Assembly (NCBI GenBank): GCA_046348585.1
Contig: JAXMDZ010000004.1
Coordinates: forward strand, 124,001-188,000
DNA length: 64,000 nucleotides
From: JADZAI01 sp046348585
Lineage (GTDB): Bacteria > Pseudomonadota > Alphaproteobacteria > Micropepsales > Micropepsaceae
Reading direction: 5' to 3'
In this document: positions 25,384 to 34,199 of the stretch, piece after piece
How positions within the stretch are numbered: the stretch's first letter is position 1
How the letters are laid out: each line of letters begins with the position of its first letter
Notes under the pieces: model-generated
Told to the model about the DNA's origin: nothing
Database searches by the model: none
The model's input: the letters and a program-made list of their open reading frames with translations, nothing else
Made by a program: the position numbers and the translations under genes

Positions 25384-27122
25384 CGCCCGGCCGCCGCCTG
25401 GCGTTCCAGCGCCTCGCCGGCCGCGAGGCCGCCCGCGAGCTTCGCCTGAAGGATCGGCACACGTTCCGCCTCGGGCTTCAGCTTCAGCGCGTGGCTCCAC
25501 AGGAAGCGGGCCTCGCGCTCGCGCCCCACCTTCCAATAGGCGTCGCCCACGTGCTCGTTCACGGTCGGATCGTAAGGCGAGAAGGAGATCGCGGTCTCCA
25601 GCGTCTCGACCGCTTCCGCCCAGCGGCCGAGCCGGTAATAGGCCCAGCCCAGACTGTCGATGATGAAGCCGTCGTCGGGCCGCTGCTCGACCGCGCGCTT
25701 CAGCATGGCGAGCGCCTGGTCGATGTTCTCGCCGCGCTCGATCCAGGTATAGGCGAGATAGTTCAGCACCTGCGGCTGATCGGGCGAGAGTTTCAGCGCC
25801 GTGCGGAAATCGGCCTCCGCCTCGGGCCAGCGCCCGGCGCGTTCCAGCGCGATGCCGCGGGCATAGAAGAGCGCCCAGTCGTCGGCGACATAATCCGGGC
25901 CGGTGCGGGCGATCGCCCGGCTATAGGCGTCGACCGCCTCGGCCCAGCGTTCGTGCGTGCGATAGACGTCGCCGAGCGCGCTGGCGGCGAGGACACCGGC
26001 GGGATCGGCGTCTTCGAGCCTGGCGAGGATGCGCACGGCCCTGTCCGTCTCGCCCTTGGCGTCGAGCAGGTCGGCCGCCGCAACCTGGGCGGTCACATGA
26101 AAGGGCGAGGAGCCGGGGACGGCGAGATAGAGCTCGATCGCCTCGTCCTTGCGGCCGGCCCGTTCCATCGCCCCCGCCAGGAAGGCGAGCGCGCCGTCAT
26201 TGTCCGGATCGAGATACTGGGCAAGCCGCAGATAGACGATCGCCGCGTCCTGGACCTCGCCGTCGCTGATCGCGCTGGCGATGCCGTAGAAGCCTTCCGA
26301 AGCGCCCTGCTGCGGCGTCTCGATGCTGCGGGAGACCGGCTCGCCGGCCTTGAGCAGGCCGAGCGCCGCGATGCCGACCGGATTGCCGGGCGAGGATTCG
26401 AGGAACCGGGCGAGCACCGCCGCCGCCATGTCGGCGCGGGCGGTCGCCTGGAGCCAGGAGGCGTAGGCGAGGGCGACGGTGAGGCTGCGCCCGGCGGTCG
26501 CCCGGTCGGCGGCCTGAAACGCTTCGTCGGTGCCCGCGGGATTCTTCAGCGCCTCCTCCAGCCGCGCCCGGTGATAGGCGATGAAGACGTCGGCCGAAGG
26601 ATCGCCGGTGGGCGCGAGCAGGGCGCGCGCGGTGTCGATGTCGCCCAGGCCGACCGCCGTCCAGGCGAGCGCCAGCGCCGCCATGAGGTCGGGGCTGCCG
26701 GCCGGGTGGCTGGCCGTGAAGTGGGCCTTGGCGGCGGCGTAGTTGCGCTTCTTCAGCGCGATGACGCCCTCGATCAGCGGCGCGAGATCGGATTCCGGAT
26801 TGGCCTTGGCGACCTCGGGCGCGAGGCGCGCGGCGGCGTCCATGTCGCCGGCCGCGACCGAATAGACGAAGGCTCGCTCCAGCAGGATCTGGTTGCCGGG
26901 ATCCTGTTTCAGCGCCGCGACATAGCGCGCGGCGGCGACCCGGCTGTCGCGGGTGTTGCCGGCATAGCTGGCGACCAGGAAATCGCCGTAGAGCGAACCG
27001 CCCGATCTGAGATCGTCGCCCGAAGCGCGCGATGCGGTCGTCGTCGTGCCGCAGGCGGCCAGCGCGGAGGCGAGGACAAGCGCCAGGAAACCGCGAAAGC
27101 CGGAACCGGAAATTGCGCGCAA
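25380..27122 (-). CDS. Tetratricopeptide repeat lipoprotein
   Basis: A lipoprotein signal (FLALVLASALAACGTTTT, lipobox LAAC) predicts anchoring in a membrane facing the periplasm. The rest of the 580 residues is TPR-type helical repeats (for example AYTWIERGENIDQALAMLKRA and INSLGWAYYRLGRWAEAVETL-like units near residue 480). Such proteins scaffold envelope complexes. The start is a TTG at 27122, the only candidate, because the upstream codons reach the ETF-QO stop in frame; AAGGG precedes it. It is between the ETF-QO gene and ispE, apparently in one operon. Confidence 0.88.
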   Translation of the reverse strand: MRAISGSGFRGFLALVLASALAACGTTTTASRASGDDLRSGGSLYGDFLVASYAGNTRDSRVAAARYVAALKQDPGNQILLERAFVYSVAAGDMDAAARLAPEVAKANPESDLAPLIEGVIALKKRNYAAAKAHFTASHPAGSPDLMAALALAWTAVGLGDIDTARALLAPTGDPSADVFIAYHRARLEEALKNPAGTDEAFQAADRATAGRSLTVALAYASWLQATARADMAAAVLARFLESSPGNPVGIAALGLLKAGEPVSRSIETPQQGASEGFYGIASAISDGEVQDAAIVYLRLAQYLDPDNDGALAFLAGAMERAGRKDEAIELYLAVPGSSPFHVTAQVAAADLLDAKGETDRAVRILARLEDADPAGVLAASALGDVYRTHERWAEAVDAYSRAIARTGPDYVADDWALFYARGIALERAGRWPEAEADFRTALKLSPDQPQVLNYLAYTWIERGENIDQALAMLKRAVEQRPDDGFIIDSLGWAYYRLGRWAEAVETLETAISFSPYDPTVNEHVGDAYWKVGREREARFLWSHALKLKPEAERVPILQAKLAGGLAAGEALERQAAAGR

Positions 27123-27131
27123 AGCGTGCCC

Positions 27132-28790
27132 TTACATGTTGGGGTAATTCGGTCCGCCGCCGCCTTCGGGGACGGTCCAGTTTATGTTCTGCGCCGGATC
27201 CTTAATATCGCATGTCTTGCAGTGGACGCAGTTCTGCGCGTTGATCACGAAGCGGGGATTGGAGCCGTCGCTCTCGCGCATGACCTCATAGACGCCGGCC
27301 GGGCAATAGCGCTGGGCCGGTTCGTCGTAGAGCGGCAGGTTCTTGCCGATCGGGATCGTGGGATCCTTCAGCTTCAGATGGGCGGGCTGGTCTTCCTCGT
27401 GATTGGTGTTCGACAGGAACACCGAGGAGAGCTTGTCGAACGAGACGACGCCGTCGGGCTTGGGATAGGCGATCTTCTTCGACTTCGCGGCCGTCTTGAG
27501 CGAGGCGTAGTCGGCCTTTTTGTGGCGCAGCGTGCCGAAGAGCGAGAAGCCGAACAGCGTCTGCACCCACATGTCGAGCGCGCCCAGCGGCACGCCGAAA
27601 TAGGTGCCGAAGCGCGACCACAGCGGCTTCACGTTCTTGACCTTCTTGAGGTCCTTGTAGACGTGGCTCGCCTTGTAGGCGGCGGTGTAGGCGGTCAGCT
27701 CGTCGCGCTGGCGGCCGGCATGGACGGCCTCGAACGCCGCCTCGGCCGCCATCATGCCGGTCTTCATCGCATTGTGGCTGCCCTTGATGCGCGGCACGTT
27801 GACGAAGCCCGCCGAGCAGCCGATCAGCGCGCCGCCCGGAAAGGTGAGCTTCGGCACCGATTGCAGGCCGCCCTCGGTGATCGCCCGCGCGCCATAGGCG
27901 AGGCGCTTGCCGCCCTCCAGATAGGGGCGGACCATCGGATGGGTCTTCATCCGCTGGAACTCGTCGAAGGGCGACAGATACGGGTTCTTGTAGTTGAGGT
28001 GGATCACGAAGCCGATCGAGATGAGGCCGCCCTTCATATGATACATGAAGGTGCCGCCGCCGGTGTCGGAGGCGAGCGGCCAGCCGAAGGAATGGACGAC
28101 GAGGCCTTCCTTGTGCCTGGCGGGATCGGCCTGCCAGAGCTCCTTGATGCCGATGCCGAATTTCTGCGGCTCGCAATCCTTGTCGAGACCGAACTTCGCC
28201 ATCAGCATCTTGGCGAGCGAACCGCGCACGCCTTCGCCGATGAGCGTGTACTTGGCGTGCAGCTCCATGCCGGGCGTGAAGCGGTCGGTCGGCTCGCCGT
28301 CCTTGCCGATGCCCATGTCGCCGGTGGCGACGCCGTAAACCGCGCCGGTCTCGTCGTAGAGCACTTCGGCGGCGGCGAAGCCGGGATAGATTTCGACGCC
28401 CAGCTCCTCGGCCTGGGTCGCCAGCCAGCGGCAGACATTTCCGAGGCTGACGATATAGTTGCCGTGATTGTTCATCAGCGGCGGCATGAGGAAATTGGGC
28501 AGGCGCAGGCCGCCCGCCGGGCCGAGCAGGTAGAAGCGGTCGTCCTTGACCGGGGTGTCGAGCGGGGCGCCCTTGTCCTTCCAGTCGGGGATCAGCTCGT
28601 TCAGCGAGACGGGATCGATGACCGCGCCCGACAGGATGTGGGCGCCGACCTCGGAGCCCTTCTCCACCACGCAGACGGAGATGTCCTTGCCGGTCTCGGC
28701 GGCGAGCTGCTTCAGGCGGATCGCCGCGCTGAGGCCGGCCGGCCCCGCCCCGACAATCACGACATCGTATTCCATCGATTCGCGTGACAT
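27132..28790 (-). CDS. Electron transfer flavoprotein-ubiquinone oxidoreductase
   Basis: ETF-QO carries electrons from fatty-acid and amino-acid dehydrogenases, via ETF, to ubiquinone at the inner membrane. The FAD-binding start is YDVVIVGAGPAGLSAAIRL, and the C-terminal 4Fe-4S cluster uses the cysteines in QRYCPAGVYEV and NCVHCKTCDIKDP. Conserved blocks such as GGALIGCSAGFVNVPRIKG confirm the family. The ATG at 28790 gives 552 residues; a TTG at 28814 is an alternative. The TPR lipoprotein gene follows 9 bases downstream. Confidence 0.96.
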   Translation of the reverse strand: MSRESMEYDVVIVGAGPAGLSAAIRLKQLAAETGKDISVCVVEKGSEVGAHILSGAVIDPVSLNELIPDWKDKGAPLDTPVKDDRFYLLGPAGGLRLPNFLMPPLMNNHGNYIVSLGNVCRWLATQAEELGVEIYPGFAAAEVLYDETGAVYGVATGDMGIGKDGEPTDRFTPGMELHAKYTLIGEGVRGSLAKMLMAKFGLDKDCEPQKFGIGIKELWQADPARHKEGLVVHSFGWPLASDTGGGTFMYHMKGGLISIGFVIHLNYKNPYLSPFDEFQRMKTHPMVRPYLEGGKRLAYGARAITEGGLQSVPKLTFPGGALIGCSAGFVNVPRIKGSHNAMKTGMMAAEAAFEAVHAGRQRDELTAYTAAYKASHVYKDLKKVKNVKPLWSRFGTYFGVPLGALDMWVQTLFGFSLFGTLRHKKADYASLKTAAKSKKIAYPKPDGVVSFDKLSSVFLSNTNHEEDQPAHLKLKDPTIPIGKNLPLYDEPAQRYCPAGVYEVMRESDGSNPRFVINAQNCVHCKTCDIKDPAQNINWTVPEGGGGPNYPNM

Positions 28791-28938
28791 GTCCTGCCCC
28801 TCGACCCAGCCCAAGCGTTCCGCCCCTGCCGGGCGTTTGCAGTCTTATCGGCGGCGATTCCGGGCGGGTCAATGGCGCGGGCGGGGTTCCGTCCCGTTAG
28901 CGCATGACGGCGCGCGGCCGCCCGGTTAGGTTGAAACG

Positions 28939-29115
28939 ATGAAATACCTTCTGATCGGCGCCGCCGCCGCCTTCGTCATCATGTGGTGGGTGCGCGAGCG
29001 CAGAAAGGCGGTGCTGGACCGCATCAGCCGCGAGGCGCAGGAAGCCCCGACCGCGCTGGTGCGCTGCCCCGCATGCGGGGTCCACGCCCCGCCCGGCGCG
29101 CATTCCTGCGGTTGA
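28939..29115 (+). CDS. PP0621 family protein
   Basis: This 58-residue protein starts with one membrane helix (MKYLLIGAAAAFVIMWWV), then a basic stretch (RERRKAVLDRI), and ends with a zinc-ribbon-like knuckle RCPACGVHAPPGAHSCG. That layout matches the small PP0621 family of unknown function. It lies upstream of glyQ on the same strand, 32 bases away, and divergent from the ETF-QO gene. Confidence 0.8.
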   Translation: MKYLLIGAAAAFVIMWWVRERRKAVLDRISREAQEAPTALVRCPACGVHAPPGAHSCG

Positions 29116-29147
29116 CCCTCCAAGGGGGGGCGGCTACTTCCCTCGCC

Positions 29148-30089
29148 ATGTCCGACGCCCCCGACCGCTCCTACCAAGGCCTGATCCTGACGCTCCAAGC
29201 CTATTGGGCGAAGCAGGGTTGCGTGATCCTTCAGCCCTACGACATGGAGATGGGGGCGGGCACCTTCCATCCCGCGACGACGCTGCGCTCGCTCGGCCCC
29301 AAGCCGTGGAAGGCCGCCTATGTGCAGCCGAGCCGGCGTCCCGGCGACGGGCGCTATGGCGAGAACCCCAACCGCTTCCAGCGCTACTACCAGTTTCAGG
29401 TGATCCTGAAGCCCGCGCCCGCCGACATTCTCGATCTCTATCTCGGCAGTCTCGACGCGATCGGCCTCAACCGCGACGTCCACGACATCCGCTTCGTCGA
29501 GGACGACTGGGAAAGCCCGACGCTGGGCGCCTGGGGCCTCGGCTGGGAGGTGTGGTGCGACGGCATGGAGGTGACGCAGTTCACCTACTTCCAGCAGGTC
29601 GGCGGCATCGACTGCAATCCGGTGGCGGGCGAGATCACCTACGGCTTGGAGCGCCTCGCCATGTATGTGCAGGGCGTCGAATACGGCTTCGACCTCGCCT
29701 ACAACACGATGGACAAGGCCTCGCCCGACTACATGACCTGGGGCGACGTCTATCACCAGAACGAGGTGGAGCAGTCGGGCTTCAATTTCAAGCTCGCCAA
29801 TACCGATGTGCTGTTCCGCCAGTTTCGGGAAGCCGAGGAGCAGGCGCATCACCTGCTGAATGCGCCGGTCGGGCGCGCGGCGCAGAGCTTTCCGGCCTGG
29901 AAGCACGTGCTCCCCGCCTATGAACAAACCATCAAGGCGAGCCACACCTTCAACCTGCTGGACGCGCGCGGCGTCATCTCGGTCGCCGAGCGGCAGGCCT
30001 ATATCGGCCGCGTCCGGGCGCTCGCCAAGGCCTGCGCCGAGGCCTGGATGGAGAGCCCGCAGGGCCGCACCGACCGGAGCAATGGCTGA
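29148..30089 (+). CDS. glyQ: Glycine-tRNA ligase subunit alpha
   Basis: GlyQ is the catalytic alpha subunit of the bacterial alpha2beta2 glycyl-tRNA synthetase. The sequence SYQGLILTLQAYWAKQGC, QPYDMEMGAGTFHPATTLR and YVQPSRRPGDGRYGENPNR is highly conserved. Length is 313 residues. The ATG at 29148 is chosen over an unrelated in-frame extension. Its stop overlaps the glyS start (TGATG), ensuring coupled synthesis of the two subunits. Confidence 0.97.
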   Translation: MSDAPDRSYQGLILTLQAYWAKQGCVILQPYDMEMGAGTFHPATTLRSLGPKPWKAAYVQPSRRPGDGRYGENPNRFQRYYQFQVILKPAPADILDLYLGSLDAIGLNRDVHDIRFVEDDWESPTLGAWGLGWEVWCDGMEVTQFTYFQQVGGIDCNPVAGEITYGLERLAMYVQGVEYGFDLAYNTMDKASPDYMTWGDVYHQNEVEQSGFNFKLANTDVLFRQFREAEEQAHHLLNAPVGRAAQSFPAWKHVLPAYEQTIKASHTFNLLDARGVISVAERQAYIGRVRALAKACAEAWMESPQGRTDRSNG

Positions 30090-32137
30090 TGCCCCAGCTC
30101 CTGATCGAACTCTTCCAGGAAGAGATCCCGGCGCGCATGCAGGCAGCGGCGGCCGAGGACTTCAAGCGGCTGATGCTCCGTGGACTGAGCGATCGCGGCC
30201 TCTCGGCCGCCGAGGCGCGCGTCTATGTTACGCCGCGCCGTGTGACGCTGGTCATCGACGATCTGCCCGCCGCGTCCGCGGATGTGGCGGAGGAACTGAA
30301 AGGCCCGCGCACCAATGCGCCCGAGGCGGCGCTCGCCGGGTTCCTGAAGAAGACCGGCCTGACGAAGGAGCAGCTCTCCGTCCAGGCGGACCCCAAGGGC
30401 GATTTCTATATCGCGCGGATCGAGAAGCCAGGCCGCGCGGCGGCGGCGATCGTTCCCGAAGCGGTAGCCGAGACGGTGCGCGGCTTCCCCTGGCCGAAAT
30501 CCATGACCTGGGAGCCGAGCGGGCTTTCCTGGGTGCGGCCGCTGCGTTCGATCCTCTGCCTCTTCGACGGCAAGGTCGTGCCGGTGGAGATCGCGGGCCT
30601 TGCCGCCGCCAACCTCACGCGCGGCCATCGCCAGATGGCGAACGCGCCGTTCGAGGTGCGGGGCTTCGAGGACTACGCGGCCAAGCTGCGCGAACGCTTC
30701 GTCATGCTCGACCGGGCCGAACGCATGGCCTCGATCCGCACCCAGGCGCTGGCCGCGGCGGCCGCGGCGGGCCTCAGCTTTCTTGAGGACGACGAGCTGC
30801 TGGAGGAAGTCGCGGGCCTCGTCGAATGGCCGGTGGTGCTGACCGCCGCGTTCGACCCCTCGTTCCTGGCGGTGCCGCAGGAAGTGCTGATCAGCACGAT
30901 GCGCAAGAACCAGAAGTATTTCGCGCTGACCGACGAGGCGGGCAGGCTGTCAGAAAAGTTCCTGATCGTCTCCAACCTCGAAGCGCGCGACGGCGGCGCG
31001 GCGATCGTCGCGGGCAACGAGCGCGTGGTGCGGGCGCGGCTCAGCGACGCCAAGTTCTTCTGGGAACAGGATCTGAAGACGACGCTGGAGGCGCGCCTGC
31101 CGCGCCTGAAGGACATCGTCTTCCATGCGAAGCTCGGCACCCAGTGGGACCGCGTGCAGCGGATCGAGCGGCTGGCGGGCGAGATCGCCGAACGGCTCGA
31201 CGCCGACCCCGCCGAGGCCCGGCTGGCGGCGCGGCTCGCCAAGGCCGATCTCGTCAGCGGAACGGTCGGCGAGTTCCCCGAAGTGCAGGGCATCATCGGC
31301 GGCTATCTGGCGCGGGCCGAAGGTCTGCCCGCGACGGTCGCGGATGCCATCGCCGATCACTACCGGCCGCAAGGCCCGACCGACAGCGTGCCGTCCTCGC
31401 CGATCAGCATCGTCGTGGCGCTCGCCGACAAGATCGACACGCTCGCCGGATTCTTCGCCATCGACGAGAAGCCGACCGGATCGAAGGACCCGTTCGCGCT
31501 GCGCCGCGCGGCGCTGGGCGTGGTGCGGATCGTGCTGGAGCGGGGGCTGCGCCTGCCGCTCGGCGAGGCGATCGCGCGGGCGATGGCGCCGGGCGAGGCG
31601 GGACCGGCCTCCGCCGATCTCATCGCCTTCTTCGCCGACCGCCTGAAAGTCTCGTTGCGCGAGAAGGGCGTCCGGCACGATCTGATCGATGCCGTCTTCG
31701 CGCTGGGCGGGCAGGACGATCTGGTCCTTCTCGTCGCGCGGGTCGGGGCGTTGCAGGCGTTTCTGGGCTCGGACGACGGCGCGAACCTTCTCGCCGGCTA
31801 CAAGCGCGCCGCGAACATCCTGCGCATCGAGGAGAAGCGCGAGAAGGTCACGTTCGACGGCTCGGTCGATCCCGAATTGCTGGCGACCGGCGAGGAGCGC
31901 GCGCTCTACGCGGCCATCGCCACGGCGGTCGATCTGATCGAGGCGGAGATCGCCCGCGAACGCTTCGACGCCGCGATGGGGGTGCTCGCCAATCTGCGCG
32001 GGCCGGTCGATGCCTTCTTCGAGACGGTGAAGGTCAACGACGACGATCCGGCGGTGCGCATCAACCGCCTCAACCTGCTCGCCCGCATCAAGCAGGCGGC
32101 GCATCTGGTGGCGGACTTCTCGAAGATCGAGGGGTAG
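30089..32137 (+). CDS. glyS: Glycine-tRNA ligase subunit beta
   Basis: GlyS is the tRNA-binding beta subunit partnering GlyQ. The start MPQLLIELFQEEIPARMQ, the central QEVLISTMRKNQKYFAL and the HD-like block FHAKLGTQWDRVQRI are typical. Length is 682 residues, normal for the family. The gene ends just before a pair of GC-rich repeats and converges with a MaoC-type gene. Confidence 0.97.
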   Translation: MPQLLIELFQEEIPARMQAAAAEDFKRLMLRGLSDRGLSAAEARVYVTPRRVTLVIDDLPAASADVAEELKGPRTNAPEAALAGFLKKTGLTKEQLSVQADPKGDFYIARIEKPGRAAAAIVPEAVAETVRGFPWPKSMTWEPSGLSWVRPLRSILCLFDGKVVPVEIAGLAAANLTRGHRQMANAPFEVRGFEDYAAKLRERFVMLDRAERMASIRTQALAAAAAAGLSFLEDDELLEEVAGLVEWPVVLTAAFDPSFLAVPQEVLISTMRKNQKYFALTDEAGRLSEKFLIVSNLEARDGGAAIVAGNERVVRARLSDAKFFWEQDLKTTLEARLPRLKDIVFHAKLGTQWDRVQRIERLAGEIAERLDADPAEARLAARLAKADLVSGTVGEFPEVQGIIGGYLARAEGLPATVADAIADHYRPQGPTDSVPSSPISIVVALADKIDTLAGFFAIDEKPTGSKDPFALRRAALGVVRIVLERGLRLPLGEAIARAMAPGEAGPASADLIAFFADRLKVSLREKGVRHDLIDAVFALGGQDDLVLLVARVGALQAFLGSDDGANLLAGYKRAANILRIEEKREKVTFDGSVDPELLATGEERALYAAIATAVDLIEAEIARERFDAAMGVLANLRGPVDAFFETVKVNDDDPAVRINRLNLLARIKQAAHLVADFSKIEG

Positions 32138-32178
32138 GGCGTGGCCGGCGCGGCGCGTCCTTCGAGACGGGCGCGTGC

Positions 32179-32240
32179 CGCACCCTCCTCAGGATGAGGA
32201 GGGGGTGGGAGCGCGGGTCGCACCCTCCTCAGGATGAGGA
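32179..32240. repeat. Tandem 22-base intergenic repeats
   Basis: CGCACCCTCCTCAGGATGAGGA occurs identically at 32179-32200 and 32219-32240, 40 bases apart, each with a CCTC...GAGG inverted core; a TTCGAGACGG element precedes the first at 32161. This resembles a widespread alphaproteobacterial intergenic repeat. It lies between converging genes. Confidence 0.75.
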
Positions 32241-32295
32241 CGGGCGGGGAAGGCGAGGGGGAAGTGGTTCTGCCGGTCCCCCTCGCGTCCGGTCC

Positions 32296-32745
32296 TTACG
32301 GATAGACCAGGCTGATCGTCTCGGCGATGCAGGCCGGGCGGTCCTTGCCTTCGATCTCGATGGTGAATTCGTTGGTGATCTGAAGCCCGCCGCCCTTGGG
32401 CTCGACCGAGACCAGCTTCTGGCGGCCGCGCACGCGCGAGCCGACCGGCACCATGTTGGTGAAGCGGATCTTGTTGGAGCCGTAGTTGATGCCGCGGCTG
32501 ACGCCTTCCATCGACATGATCTGCGAGCCGAGGAAGGGGATCAGCGAGAGCGTCAGATAGCCGTGGGCGATGGTTCCGCCCATGAACTGCTTGGCCTTCT
32601 CCACATCGACGTGAATCCACTGATGATCGCCGGTCGCGTCGGCGAACATGTTGACGCGGTCCTGGTCGATGGTCAGCCAGTCGCTGACGCCGATTTCCTG
32701 GCCGGCGAGCGCGGCGAGGTCGTTGTAGTGCACGGTTCTGGGCAT
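32296..32745 (-). CDS. MaoC family dehydratase
   Basis: This 149-residue single hot-dog-fold protein is likely an (R)-specific enoyl-CoA hydratase or a related acyl-CoA dehydratase. The hydratase motif is ATGDHQWIHVDVEKAKQ with the catalytic Asp/His pair, and GGTIAHGYLTLSLIPFL follows. The substrate is unknown; links to fatty acid or polyhydroxyalkanoate metabolism are typical. The ATG is at 32745. ChaC is 13 bases upstream on the same strand. Confidence 0.92.
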   Translation of the reverse strand: MPRTVHYNDLAALAGQEIGVSDWLTIDQDRVNMFADATGDHQWIHVDVEKAKQFMGGTIAHGYLTLSLIPFLGSQIMSMEGVSRGINYGSNKIRFTNMVPVGSRVRGRQKLVSVEPKGGGLQITNEFTIEIEGKDRPACIAETISLVYP

Positions 32746-32758
32746 CTCAGTGTTCCTC

Positions 32759-33505
32759 CTAAAGCGGATCGCCGGGTTCCCCGGTCAATGCGGTGACGGC
32801 CGAGAATAGCGCCTCGACATAGGGGTCATCTACGCCCATCCGGCGCAATTCGCCGCGGCAGCGATAGAGATAGTCCCGGTTGGAGCCGGTCTGCCCCTCG
32901 GCGGTGGCGATCAGCCTCGCCTGCGTGTCGAGATCGAGCGGGCCGGAATAGCGCTGGTGCGCCTTGTTGATGACGAAGGTGACGGCGGCGACCGGGCCGT
33001 CCTCCGTCTCGGCCTCGACCCAGACCGGAATATAGGCGCCCGACAGCATCTCGCGCATCCACAGGATCTGCGTCTCGCTCTCCACATGGTCGGTGTCGAT
33101 GCGGTGGACGGTTCCGGTCAGCGCCTCGCCCTCCTCGATGGCGAGCATCAGGCCGGGCTTGTCGGGCATGGCCCGGCCGATGATCAGCTGAAGGCAGAAA
33201 CTGCGCGTCCAGCCCTTCACATGGGCGGTGCGGCTCTCGGTGACGCGGAGCGCCGGGTTCCACATCAGCGAGCCGTAGCCGAACACCCAGAGATCCTCGC
33301 CGGGTGTGTGCCGGGCGAGAATGGCGCGGCGGCTCGTCTCGCGCTCCTCTTCGGAGATGAAGGTCCACAGGCCCGATTTGTGCACCTGCTCGGTCAGCCA
33401 GGCGATGCGCTCGGGCGTGAAGTCCTCGCGCCGCAGCAGGCCCTTGTCGTCGCGGCGGAAGGGCGAAAGGTCGGGTCCGGAACTGGCCGCAGAGTCGTCG
33501 CTCAT
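32759..33505 (-). CDS. ChaC-type gamma-glutamylcyclotransferase
   Basis: ChaC enzymes degrade glutathione to 5-oxoproline and Cys-Gly in the cytosol. The family motif VFGYGSLMWNPAL, then HVKGWTRSFCLQ and GTVHRID, are present, together with the YRCRGELRRMGVDDPYVEAL tail. Length is 248 residues. The ATG is at 33505. It is followed by the MaoC gene in a likely two-gene unit. Confidence 0.92.
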   Translation of the reverse strand: MSDDSAASSGPDLSPFRRDDKGLLRREDFTPERIAWLTEQVHKSGLWTFISEEERETSRRAILARHTPGEDLWVFGYGSLMWNPALRVTESRTAHVKGWTRSFCLQLIIGRAMPDKPGLMLAIEEGEALTGTVHRIDTDHVESETQILWMREMLSGAYIPVWVEAETEDGPVAAVTFVINKAHQRYSGPLDLDTQARLIATAEGQTGSNRDYLYRCRGELRRMGVDDPYVEALFSAVTALTGEPGDPL

Positions 33506-33559
33506 GCCCTAATGTGCGGTCCGCTCGGGATGGCTGCAAGCGTCAGGTCGTGCGCCGGG

Positions 33560-34108
33560 TCAGATGCCCGCCGTCCGCGCGCGGGGGCCGCTGGCGGTCT
33601 GGAAGACGTGATCCCAGAAGGCGGTCGTCACGCCGAAATTGGTCGCGCCGCCGCGATAGTGATGCGCCATGTGGCGGGCGCGGGCGGCGGCCAGCAGCCG
33701 GCCCGGCCGGGCATGGTGCGACATGTGGTGGATGGTCATGTAGCCGAGATAGCCGGCCAGCAGCCCGCTGGAGAGGCCGGCGCAGAAGGCGGCCCCGGCG
33801 AGCGGGAAGGGCGCATGGCCGATCAGCAGCAGGCCGGCGACGATGAGAAAGGACGGCGCTCCGATCAGCGCCGTGGGGTCGTCGTGATGGGCCGCGTGTC
33901 CCTGCTCGAACCAGGGCAGGCGGTGATAGACCCAGGCATGGACCCCATATTCGATGAGGGTCCACAAGGCGAAGCCGGCGGCCAGCGCCGCCAGCCACAA
34001 CCCGGCGGCGGAGGCGGTCGCGCCGGCCAGCGCCGCCGCCGACACCGCCGCGATGGCGGCCGGGGCGGCGACGAAATCGCCGAAATAGAGCGTCAGGCCG
34101 AGTTTCAT
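33560..34108 (-). CDS. Sterol desaturase/fatty acid hydroxylase family membrane protein
   Basis: This membrane di-iron enzyme has the histidine clusters HAWVYHRLPWFEQGHAAHHDD, IHHMSHHARP and HMAHHYRG, placed between four hydrophobic segments. It probably hydroxylates or desaturates a lipid; beta-carotene or fatty acid 2-hydroxylation are options. The ATG at 34108 gives 182 residues; a GTG at 34171 would add an unsupported extension. Confidence 0.88.
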   Translation of the reverse strand: MKLGLTLYFGDFVAAPAAIAAVSAAALAGATASAAGLWLAALAAGFALWTLIEYGVHAWVYHRLPWFEQGHAAHHDDPTALIGAPSFLIVAGLLLIGHAPFPLAGAAFCAGLSSGLLAGYLGYMTIHHMSHHARPGRLLAAARARHMAHHYRGGATNFGVTTAFWDHVFQTASGPRARTAGI

Positions 34109-34199
34109 GGACGCTGCCCCGTTGTGCGACGCAGCATCCTGACCCAGTTCCGCCGCGATTGCCAATTCCACGGCGTCGCAGCCCTGCCGCAGAGCGGCG

